From positions 6,984,224 to 7,048,223 of the forward strand of contig CM072526.1 in the NCBI GenBank assembly GCA_036898135.1: a stretch of DNA of 64,000 nt, read 5' to 3'. Position numbers and translations under genes: made by a program. This stretch comes from Oncomelania hupensis. Lineage: Eukaryota; Mollusca; Gastropoda; Littorinimorpha; Pomatiopsidae. This document shows positions 21,448 to 30,899 of this stretch, piece after piece. The notes under the pieces were generated by a model. That model was not told the origin of the DNA, did no database searches, and was given only the letters and a program-made list of their open reading frames with translations. Positions within the stretch are counted from its first letter, which is position 1. Each line of letters starts with the position of its first letter.

Positions 21448-22204
21448 TTAGAAACTCTTTGAGCTTTGGCGCTTAAGTCCCATTATTGCTATCTCTATGT
21501 CTTCTTCCTTCATACCCGTATCGATGAGGACCCCTTCTAGGTTCATCCCCGTACTCAGATCTCCATCTTTCATTATCTCCACCTCCTTGAACCCATCTAG
21601 GTTCTCCCCCACGATACATTGGTTGTCTGCTAGAACCCCGATAAGTTTAATCTCCCCTATCAAAATCTCTATATTCTGCGACTCTATCTTCTACTGGCCC
21701 CCTTCTTTGATATGTGGGGACCTCTTCATCTTCTACATTACTTTTTGATCTTCTCCCCATTAATGTCATTTCCCTTTCCGCTTTCCTTCGTTCTGAGTCC
21801 CTGTTCGTGGCAGACGTTCTTGTCGGTGATCCAGTCATTGTACTGAACCTACCTTTTTCCGTCGAAAACGACCATCGTCGGACGTCTTCATCAAGACTCC
21901 TTTCTCTCATTCTATTTGGCCTTTTTACCTGTGAACCCTGGTGAATGTTTCCATAGTCCATCTTCCATTGTTCAAGATTCATGAGCACCTGTTCTTGTTC
22001 TACTGTCCTACTTATCTGTCGAGGTCTAGTCTCTCTTGGACTGTCATCTGTACGTGATTGACCTCCGTTGGAAGTGTTCGTTTCCAGAAAATCTTCATCT
22101 TCTCTATTTCCTTCATTATTACTTGTTTCGTGCTCATCCTCCGTCGACTGTAATGATACCACTTTTTGGTTCAACTTCACCCTGAGTTTTAAAAGAAGGT
22201 TCTA
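21448..22204 (-). pseudogene. Gag-like basic/acidic ORF, C-terminal part (split by a LINE)
   Basis: Open from 22201 to 21647, then a TAA, then continuing as Arg/Gly/Tyr-rich sequence to about 21448. Composition is Glu/Asp-rich at first, then Arg-rich with repeated RR, RDS and YRG motifs, as in nucleic-acid-binding tails of Gag proteins. After notional removal of the LINE at 22215-28941 the frame is the same as that of 28951-29168. I do not recognise the family; Gag-like is inference. A TAG at 22202-22204 also breaks it. Confidence 0.4.
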
Positions 22205-22245
22205 GTCAGTTATCTTGTGTTTTTACTCGCCTTTTTCAACTTTTA

Positions 22246-25200
22246 ATGAATTATCATTTTGTCCCAAGATCATGGCGCACCTCTACTGTAATACCAGTTG
22301 CTAAAAATGCCAGAGAAATAAATGATTTTAGGCCTGTCGCCTTGACCTCGGTGGTTTGTAAATGCATGGAAAAACTGCTCTGTAGTCAGCTGACTACCTC
22401 AGTGGCAAATCGCTTGGACCCTCTGCAGTTTGCTTACAAGGCAAAACGCGGGGTAGAGGACGCAACCTTGACCTTACTTGATTCTGTTTTTAGACACCTT
22501 GATACTTCAGGTACTTTTGCCCGGTGCCTTATGATGGATTTCAGTTCTGCATTTAATACGCTTCAACCCCACATACTAATCAAGCGTCTTCTTTACCTTG
22601 ACGTTAGTCCAGGACTCGTTCTTTGGATTCGTTCCTTTCTCCGCGATAGGCCACAGAGGGTCAGTATTAACGGTATCTTGTCCCAGGAGATTATTGTAAA
22701 CACTGGGGCGCCGCAGGGCTGTGTCCTCACGCTGGTTTTGTTTTCTCTCTATACCAACGAACTGACGTGCGACACCAGCATTTTTACTTTGATAAAGTTT
22801 GCTGATGATATGGCTCTAATAGGCAGGCTGAAAGATGAACAATCTCTCTCGCAATACTTCGATTTTACTTGTACGCTTCTTACCTGGTTCAGTGACAGTT
22901 ATTTAAAGCTAAACGTAACTAAAACTAAAGAAATTTGCTTTGGAGAACACCGTGCAAGAGATCCTGCCCTGCCTCGCCCCCTGAAAATTGCATCTGAAAA
23001 TGTAGAACAGGTTGAAACTTTTAAGTATTTAGGGACGGTTTTAGACAAGAACTTGAAGTTCAGTGATCATGTTGGTTTTATTTGCAAAAAGGCCAATCAA
23101 AGGATGTGTGACGACACGAGTTTTTAACACGTGCTAGAGACGGCGTATATTGTGCAGAGTTGCACATCTCTAATATACAGTGTACATAGATATCAGCAGT
23201 TTTCTTTTACTGTGTATGAAAGTTTAAAAGTATATGTGGTTTCACGTGAATAACGCGGATAGGTCATATGCGGAATTAGGAAAGGGGGTTACTGAGCTCG
23301 ACTCGACTTTGTCCTGTGTGCTGGCATGTGATTTAGTTAGCAGAGTCATTTTGGTTGCTTTTGCAAGCAGACGTCTTTTTGACAGAAGTAACGTTGTGAC
23401 TGTGTGTCAAGTTAGCGTAACGTCTTCTGGAAGGGTATCTGTTCGTAGGTTTCGAACCACCCAAGGTCTTGTTGCCCTCGTCGGGACAAGGATGTTAAAA
23501 AGTCTGTAGTGGGAGGACTGTGACTGCCATCTATTGAGTATATAGGTGTAGAGTTCTGTTCTAAAGCTGTGTGGTCCTCGATTGGGCACCTGCTAATGCT
23601 CAAGTACTTCGTCAATATTGAGATGTCCCAGGCATAGCTAGCATTAGCCAGAAACGGATTTGAACTCTCAGACTAACCAGTGTGTGCTGTACTGTGTTGT
23701 ATAGTGTTGTGTTGTGCAGTGTCATGTACTGTGAGCCACAAGCCGAGAACCTAAGAGGTGAGTGTAAATCCTGCAATTCTTTTCCTTAGTGGCTGTGCTC
23801 CGAGTCTGTGTAAGTGAATGAATGATGGTGAATGAGGGGGAAGGAAGTATTTTGATAAATAGTATTTATTGATTTTATATGATTTTCATATAATTTTCTG
23901 GGTTAAATGTGTGTATAAATAATGTCGTTGCTGTTGTTGCCAAAGTAGGTCAAAGGGTGACAATGAAGTATACATGTTAGAGAGAGAGAGAGAGAGGGGT
24001 GATGAATGTGGAGGACGGGAGACAATGTATTGCGTTGGAGAGGGGTGATAAAGGTGATGAATATGAAGGAAGCGCGTTTGTATTATAGCGTGATGGAAAT
24101 AATTGTGAATGGGAAAAGATAATGTATTATAACGTGGAGAGGGGTGATGAAGATGGAGGTGTGATTGAGATGAATCGCTATGGTGTGAATGGCATGCAGT
24201 TGTACTAATTATGTATATTTATATAAACAACCATGTATCATGAAAGAGATAGAATTATAAAATTAAGAAATGCATTGTGTTTTGAGATGCATGTATAAAC
24301 AGGTCAAGATGGCGGACGGCGAAAGGCTTATTCTGTTATGAAGTGTTTAAGTTGTTGTGGACAAACTAGTGAGACTCTTTATTTGTCCTCAGGATTGGGC
24401 TTCGATCTGCGATTTTCGATGCGATTTTCGATTCGATTTTCCACCTTTGCCAGCATTGTTTCTTCTGTGTATCAACCGCTTCCACAACTGTTATGCCCTT
24501 ACTACTGGTATAACTCTGCGACGCATGCGTGTCTCTGCGGTACCACTGTGTTGGGTACACGTCAGCTTTGAGACCTCTACCCTTGTTGCCTGGGCTCACC
24601 GCCACCACCGTTACGTCCCTTTTGCTATCGGCGCCGCTGCTGGGAGTGACCCTCCATCACCGCCCGGACTGCCGTTGCTTCGGACGAGGCTGTCCATCAG
24701 CTACAGGATCCTAGCTACACTGCATCCACACACATACAGACTCTCATTCACACACCTAAAAACATATCTAGTATAAATTACTTTCTTTACCTGAGTAATT
24801 ACCTGCAGTAGTGCTTTGAGCTCAATTAATCGATAGTTAGGTTTCGAACATTGACTTTGAACTATAAGCTAGTTAATTCTATACGATTAAATTTCAAGAT
24901 TCTTTTCTGATTGTGGATTTAACTTTGAATTGTGTTTATTTGAAATTTAACTGATTGTCATTGTTGTTGCATACTGTTGTGGGTATTCTGTTGTTTATAG
25001 TTCTGGGGTTTTCTGTTAGACAAGGGAGGTAATTGTTTAGTAAATACCGGGTTGGGGGTCTTGATAGGGGTTGAGGGTGGTTTAGTATCCCATATCCTGT
25101 GTGTGTGTGTGACATTGTTGAATAAAAGTGTGTGATTGGTCATCTGGCATTTTGTGTTAGTTTTTTGGTTGAGTTTCTATTCCTACACTCGTTTGGGCTG

Positions 25201-25630
25201 AACGTCGCAGCACCCGCTCGGGTGACACGACAGGATGTATCTAGTAAGAAAGTTGAAAAATTTTGGGGTCAATGTACATATCTTAGAAATAGTTTACAGA
25301 TCTCTAGTAGAAAGTATTCTATGCTTTAACATTGTTACCTGGTTCGGAAATCTTGGCGTTAGAAACAGGAACAGACTCAACCTCATCGTAAACCTAGCTA
25401 GCAGAGTGATAGGAAAGACACAAAAGCCAATAACAGAAATATATAAAGATTCTGTAAAAAGTTAAGCTAGAAAGATCTTGTCTGATAACAGTCATCCCAT
25501 GTGTAGATCATTTGAACTGTTGCCATCAGGTCGGAGGTTTAGAACCCCGGCCTGGAAAAGAAACTTGTATGGCCACTCTTATGTACCAAGTGCAATCCGC
25601 ATCTTAAATTTAAGCAAACTGTAATACCCC
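22246..25630 (+). pseudogene. Rex-like LINE reverse transcriptase, interrupted
   Basis: The first part, 22246-23101, carries DFRPVALTSVVCKCMEK, MMDFSSAFNTLQPH, GAPQGCVLTLVLF and the catalytic FADDMALIG. The second part, 25233-25623, carries VRKLKNFGVN, WFGNLGVRNRNRLN and ELLPSGRRFRTP. A TAA at about 25463 interrupts it. The halves meet exactly at the 5-bp duplication of the LTR inserted at 23107-25232. No endonuclease is present. Dead. Confidence 0.85.
23107..25232 (+). mobile_element. Solo LTR, 2126 bp, with 5-bp TSD
   Basis: Starts TGTGACGACACG and ends GGTGACACGACA (TG...CA), flanked by perfect GGATG at 23102-23106 and 25233-25237. It is homologous in reverse orientation to the 2.16-kb LTR at 34409-36568; shared blocks include AACCACCCAAGGTCTT, CAAGCCGAG and CCCGCTCGGGTGAC. 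No internal region remains, so it is a solo LTR from unequal recombination. An AATAAAAGTGTGTGATTGG polyadenylation-like site lies near 25122. Confidence 0.88.
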
Positions 25631-25996
25631 AGTTACCTACATTTTTCTTCTGTGTACTGTGATGATGTAATGTAATATGATGTGAGTTGTGCAATGAAGT
25701 AAGTGTCACGCTACGCAGTTTGCAGTCATGCGCCTATGTATATAGTTTAATCATCAGCCTGTACATAGAGGTTAAAAGTTACGGTAGTAAGGGGAGAGTA
25801 TTAGGATAAAATCAATTAAGTTTGTAATTAATGCAAGTAGCGAGTGAATCACGCCCGTGCAGAACGCACTATTGTTAGAAAGCAGTAGTTGGCTATTTCG
25901 TTATGAGAAGATTGATTGCTGCCATGTGTTTTACTATGTGTGAAAGGCGTGCTAGAACCGCGAATGCTTCTAGAAGTAAATTATAATTGAAATGAG

Positions 25997-26996
25997 CAGG
26001 GCTGAGATTTAGCAAGCCAGGCTAAGGAGCCAGCCGGGCTCCTAACCTGGGAAGTTGAAGTTGCCAAAATATTTCTCAGGTTGCCAGACCCCTTGATTGA
26101 AAGCACGGTCATTTTTTTAAAACTGTATAACTATTGCAGCTAATAAACAAGATAAATTTCAACAACAACAACACTGTTTCATATTTTAAAACAAGCACTG
26201 TATAATTTATTCAACATCGACATCCTCCTCTTCAATGTTCCAAAACTTGAAGGAGCTTGGGTGTGCCTTCTTCAGACCAGCTAAGTCATCATCATCATCT
26301 ACCTGAGCACTCAGACTCTCCAACAGTTCTTCTTCATCTGCATCATCATATTCATCATTACTTTCAACTTCTCTGTCTTTTTTTCCCTCTTCTTGTCTCC
26401 CTCCCTCATCTCCCCCAGACTGAGACATTTCTATGATCTCGTCCTCTTTCATCTCTATCTCTTTGCCCTCAGCAGCACTCTTGGTTGTCTTCTTGGCCTG
26501 CTGTCCATGGTGAAGCCTCTTTCGTCTGCTACCAGACCCCATCCACACATCGTTCGAGATTAACAAAAGACTGAGAATGGGGAATATCGAAAGGACGGCA
26601 AGTCTCGCGTGACTCATCAAGGAAGTCAGAGACTCGTTCCGATACACGCAAGGAAGCAAGAAGGCTAGGATCTCGCAGGGTAGTAGCGTTTCGCGGCGAG
26701 GGAAAGAAGAAAGTCTCGCGAGAAAAGGCTATTTTTACTTCGCAAATCCCTCGCTTTGCTAGCGTTACCTAACTTCCTAGCATGCATCGGAACGGGTCTC
26801 CGGTGCTGACTGCAGAAGCGGTTGGCGCGTGTTTTGTTTTACATTGCAAGTCAAAAGTCCGTGTACAGGTACAGAATCTCTACCACTGGCGGTATTTTCA
26901 AGTCGCCAGCCGGGCGAATGGTACCCCAAATCGAGCTCGCCACACACTATTTTTAGGGGCCATTGGCGAGTTGGCGAACGTTAAAGCTCAGCCCTG
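25997..26996. mobile_element. hAT-like non-autonomous element, 1000 bp
   Basis: Ends CAGGGCTGAG...CTCAGCCCTG form a 10-bp perfect inverted repeat of the CAGGG type common in hAT transposons. AATGAG is directly repeated on both sides (25991-25996, 26997-27002); hAT usually makes 8 bp, so two positions may have decayed. The element carries a 150-codon acidic ORF on the minus strand. Confidence 0.6.
26207..26659 (-). CDS. Acidic ORF (150 codons) inside the hAT-like element
   Basis: Residues about 39-60 are basic (SGSRRKRLHHG), a possible nuclear signal. The rest is strongly acidic (NDEYDDADEEELLESL, EEEDVDVE). The ORF ends at 26207, and AATAAATTATACAG follows on the minus strand as a possible polyadenylation signal. 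I recognise no family; it could be the tail of a lost transposase or a captured host sequence. The first 38 residues may not be coding. Confidence 0.3.
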   Translation of the reverse strand: MLPCVYRNESLTSLMSHARLAVLSIFPILSLLLISNDVWMGSGSRRKRLHHGQQAKKTTKSAAEGKEIEMKEDEIIEMSQSGGDEGGRQEEGKKDREVESNDEYDDADEEELLESLSAQVDDDDDLAGLKKAHPSSFKFWNIEEEDVDVE

Positions 26997-28950
26997 AATG
27001 AGTATATTCAAGAACATTCTAGGTTAACAGTATAAAACCTCTTGCACTGCATATTTTGTTAGGGAAGAGAACTTTTTCACATCACTTGTGCAGTAAGATC
27101 GGCGTACAGTAAAGTTCGGTGGATCTGTGTTTTTTTCAAGGTGACAGATAGTGGCAGTAGCTGTGAGACGTTTTCTGAACAGACTGTCAACGAAAGGAGC
27201 CTAAGCAGGAAGAGGAAGTTTATTTAAGGAACACTTTGGAAGTGTTTGTTTAACTTTTATATGCTTAAGCCGATCTAATACCTGCTGTGTGTTTACAGCG
27301 AAATTCGAGTTGCGTACGTGTAACGTCGAGTGCCCTGTGACGCCACCTAGGACTTCCCTGTGCCTGTGTAATCACCTTGAATATTCATCTGTGCCTGTGT
27401 GTCTGTCACGTCGTTTGTATGTCCTTGTCTCCAACAGGCCGGAGGATTCCCACTAAGTCGCCTGTTTCAATTTCTCAGTTGGCCATATCGTTCGGGGGCT
27501 GGGTGTTGAGTGTGAGCGTGAATGGATAATTGATTATATTTTCTTTGATTCTATTTTTATGTTTCATATTATTTGTTAAATAAATACCAAAGAGAGAGTG
27601 AAAGGATTTTATAGAATAAATTATAAATTAAATGGTTATAAGTTAATATAAGAGAATTCGCTGTTATGTAGTGGAGGAATGACAGGGAGGAGGTGAATGG
27701 AAGTGCATGTGCGCAATGACAGAAGTTATGACAGGGAGAATGGTTAAGAATGATGTAAGGGAGACAATCATACCGTTAGAGGAATGATTGTGCAATATGT
27801 TGTAATATAATTATTTATGGTTATGTATTTTGTATGTATTGCTGCAGATGTACCAAAATCAAAACCAGATTCAGTGTTGAGGGTTCCACATCCCAGCTGG
27901 GCCGCATGTGTGTGAAGCGTTCTGAGCCAACGCCCTTTCCTTTGGTCAACCTTGGGTTAAGGTTCTTGTGTCAAGGAAAAAGCTGTACTTTATATGAAAC
28001 TGTTTATAACTGTTTACACAACACACACACGCACCCTGCATTCACACAACAAATAACTATAACTATCAAGAAACATTTGTGGAAAAGAAATATTTATTTA
28101 CATGTGCTAACTTGTAAATTTCAGTAGATTGGAACATATTTAATTTGAATTGAATAATAAACTTTGGCTGTGAAATATTACCTACCTAATAGAGTAGCAT
28201 TTGTGATGTATAGTTTGTCTGGGGGAATTAGTTCACCAGATCTTTACTAGTTATTAATTTAGATTATTTTCTTACAAATTCTATTTGTATAAAAGATAAA
28301 TTTTCTCCATTGTTTTATATAATAGAAAAGAGTTGTTAGTAGCTGTTTAAAGTTTAAGTGAAACAAGGTTCGAATATACATAAAGATTTAAAGCATTTGC
28401 TTATACTTATTTACCTTGTGCACAGTAGGCTAATCCAGACATAATTATTATAAATCTTTTGTACATTTTGTAGTTAGTCATTTATTTTCATTTTGATTTA
28501 ATTATTATTATTTTGAGTGAATAATTGTTTTGTGTATAGTTTGGGTTGTATTAGTGGGGTTGAGGGTTGGAAGGTTTGGGAAGGGGGAAAAGGGAGTTAA
28601 TTTGAGTGTGAATGTGTGAGAGAAATAAAAGAAATTGTCTTGTCACTTCTGGTCTTGTCTTTTAGATTATATTTAGGTGTGGGGTTTTACTCGTGTGGAA
28701 GTTGCACGCATTGTCGAACCGCTGTTCAGGCAGTCGGGACGTGACAGTAAGCTATTTGTTATGCATATGATTGTCTTAATTAATGTTTTATTTAACAAAA
28801 ACTGTTAATATTTCTTTTAGTTTTTAATCTTTCCGTCTTAGTCTTTGTGCTACTAAAGACAAATTTCCATGTTATTGTATTTTAACTATGGACAATAAAG
28901 ATTCGTATTCGTATTCAGAGGTGATTCTAATAGATAACTCTTCAGTTATC

Positions 28951-29168
28951 AAACATTTTCCTTTCCATCTCTTTACCCAGCCTTTAAGGACCCTTTTATC
29001 AGCTTGGCTCAATGCCTTGATCCTCTCAAACACTTGACCCTCAAGATCAGGATCAGCCAAAAATGCAGCTATTATTTTAGCTTTTCCTACGGACACATTG
29101 CATGCCGCGATTATATCTCCTATTGAGATTTTCCTTAGATAGCATGCCTCCTCCTCTTCTTCCCACAT
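28951..29168 (-). pseudogene. Gag-like ORF, N-terminal part
   Basis: Begins MWEEEEEACYLRKISIGD and continues as a helical, alternating-charge sequence to KGKCLIT, where the LINE target duplication lies. It is in the same frame as the piece at 21448-22204. The family is not recognised. The N-terminal helical and C-terminal basic arrangement fits a Gag or ORF1 protein. Confidence 0.35.
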
Positions 29169-29861
29169 AAATACCTCCCCTGTATATGTACAATGTCAAC
29201 TATATAATCTGCACAATACGCACGTAAGCAAACATAAATACACCGCGCCAGGCATAGCATTCCATATGGCTATATTATTGATACAGCTGCCATCTCATGC
29301 CCTAGTACATCATGACGCATCGCGATACACCGTGATACTACCGTCCAAACAAAAGCAATTTATAACAACTAACCCAACACAAATCAACCACAACAAGGAA
29401 AACATGCACATTACCAGAAAACACCACGAACCCACAGGAACAAAAAGGAAAAAATCAATAGGAGAAAGATAGCAATGATGATTTTATCCACCACAAGAGT
29501 GTCAAAACCCAGATAAATCTGGCAAACTGAAAGCGAGTTAGAAATAAATATTAAGGAAATTCTATGTGGTGATATTAATGATTAGATTCATCACTAAATG
29601 AGTAGATGAAATGTTGCTTATAGGATCAAATTCTATTGCCGTCACTGCACTGGCAATGACGGTGCCGACGATGATTGAAAATGAAACAGCCATGATATCC
29701 AAAGTGAGAAGATGAAAGCGTTTTATTAAATGACTAGTGGTTTTGTACCCGGGCAAGCCAGGGTACAAAACCACTGGCAAGCCAGGGTACACAGGTTGCT
29801 GTTTAAAATGTAGACAGAGAGACAACTGTTGTCTGCGAGTTTCATTTGGACGATGATACCT
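29169..29861. other. No gene seen
   Basis: AT-rich sequence with short spurious frames only. A local direct duplication of GGCAAGCCAGGGTACA occurs near 29752 and 29779. Confidence 0.6.
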
Positions 29862-30060
29862 CCCCATATCCCCCTTGATACCTCACCATATCCCCCCCCC
29901 TGATATCTCCCCGTCCCCCCCCATGATGCCTCACCATACCCCCTTGATACCTCCCCGAACCCACTTGATACCTCCCCATACCCCCATGATACCTTCCGTA
30001 CCCCCCTTGTAACCTACCTTTACCCTCCTTGATACTTCCCCGTTGATCGTTTCGCAGGTA
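29862..30060. repeat. Minisatellite with TACCCCCTTGATACCTCCCC unit
   Basis: About eight or nine imperfect units of roughly 20-22 bp, pyrimidine-rich on the plus strand, with C-runs of up to nine. Strong strand asymmetry (G-rich minus strand). Long frames across it are artefacts. Confidence 0.85.
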
Positions 30061-30243
30061 TGGATGAAAGGAATCAATTTTCGTTTCGTTTGGGTAGAAT
30101 AACGTCCCCGGACACATTAGCGTATAGGGGACTAATGGAATCGACCATCACCATACCCCCTTATATATACCAGTATCCCCATTATGCCTACCCATGCCCC
30201 TTTAAACCCTTTTACCTACAGAACCACAACCCATCCCGATCCT

Positions 30244-30246
<3 letters not shown>

Positions 30247-30297
<51 letters not shown>

Positions 30298-30368
30298 TAT
30301 TGAATATAGAATAATACAAATAGAAATCCTAAAAAACACCCAGGTTTTAAAATAAAATTTGATATAAG

Positions 30369-30445
<77 letters not shown>
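30247..30445. repeat. Two (AAT)n microsatellites
   Basis: Runs at about 30247-30296 and 30371-30443, separated by about 75 bp of AT-rich sequence. They create artefactual polyleucine/polyisoleucine frames. Confidence 0.9.
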
Positions 30446-30447
<2 letters not shown>

Positions 30448-30510
30448 GTTAAAGGTAAAAAACCTAAATTAAAAAGAAAAATATCCATATTGCAGTGTTA
30501 AAAAAAAAAT

Positions 30511-30582
30511 GGCCCGCGTGGGATTTGAACTTGGGTCGCCTGCACAGTAGGCGAATGTTTTACTAAGTAAGCTACCAAGGCT
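30511..30582 (-). tRNA. tRNA-like pseudogene or SINE head
   Basis: Read on the minus strand it has a Pol III A-box-like TAGCTTACTTAGTA, a stem CGCCT...AGGCG around a 7-base loop, and a B-box-like AGTTCAAATCC, ending GCGGGCCA. A run of nine or ten T follows directly, a Pol III terminator. The acceptor and T stems do not pair fully and the base before the anticodon position is not T, so a functional tRNA is unlikely. A tRNA-derived SINE or a decayed tRNA fits better. Confidence 0.4.
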
Positions 30583-30899
30583 TCGTATAAAAACCATCAA
30601 TTTTTTGGTCTATATGGGAAAACATGCTGAAACCTCAATTTGATTTTTAATGGAAGCGCGCGGAATGAGGCTATTGCAGTTTGTGGACATTTTGTTTATT
30701 TATTTATCTCAGAAACGGTTAAACGTTCGGTAAAGAAATGTCGGCTGTAATGATTTCGCCGGTTTGAAGCGCACAACAGGCCGATCCGCAGCGCCCAGCA
30801 CCTGCCCAGATCAGCGTCCATACCGGACAAACTTTACAGTAGAAGCGAAGAAGGACTTCCGGCTAAGCAATTTATATATATAGATACTATACTACTAAA
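30583..30899. other. No gene seen
   Basis: Mixed-composition sequence between the tRNA-like segment and the LINE. No supported feature. Confidence 0.5.

Larger units (their letters stand above)
25704..28746 (+). mobile_element. Second solo LTR (about 2.04 kb plus a nested element)
   Basis: Starts TGTCACGCTACG and ends GGGACGTGACA, with 7-bp inverted ends TGTCACG/CGTGACA, flanked by GTAAG at 25699-25703 and 28747-28751. Subtracting the 1000-bp hAT-like insertion gives 2037 bp. It has no RT or Gag. An AATAAAAGAAATTGTC polyadenylation-like site lies near 28624. Length and end pattern resemble the 2.1-kb LTRs here, so a related family is likely, but they do not align throughout by eye. Confidence 0.75.
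22215..28941 (+). mobile_element. Rex-like LINE split by two solo LTRs
   Basis: The RT starts abruptly near 22246 (5'-truncated) and continues at 25233 after one LTR. The 3' UTR resumes at 28747 after a second LTR, ending ATTCGTATTCGTATTC near 28917. A 9-bp repeat, TCAGTTATC, lies at 22206-22214 and 28942-28950, but about 24 bp separate the tail repeat from the right copy, so the 3' boundary is tentative. RT wording such as DFSSAFNTLQPHIL and LLPSGRRFR is typical of Rex1/Babar-type elements (CR1 group). Confidence 0.75.

Noticed and set aside
25132..25329. Short ORF crossing the right edge of the solo LTR
   Set aside because: It joins LTR sequence to LINE RT by chance; the RT portion is already annotated.
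29266..29472. 68-codon plus-strand ORF near 29.3 kb
   Set aside because: Low-complexity Asn/Lys/His-rich frame with no context or homology.
29842..30117. Gly/Tyr-rich minus-strand ORF
   Set aside because: Translation of the pyrimidine-rich minisatellite; no start context or homology.
30060..30488. Frames encoding polyisoleucine, polyleucine and polytyrosine
   Set aside because: Translations of AAT microsatellites.
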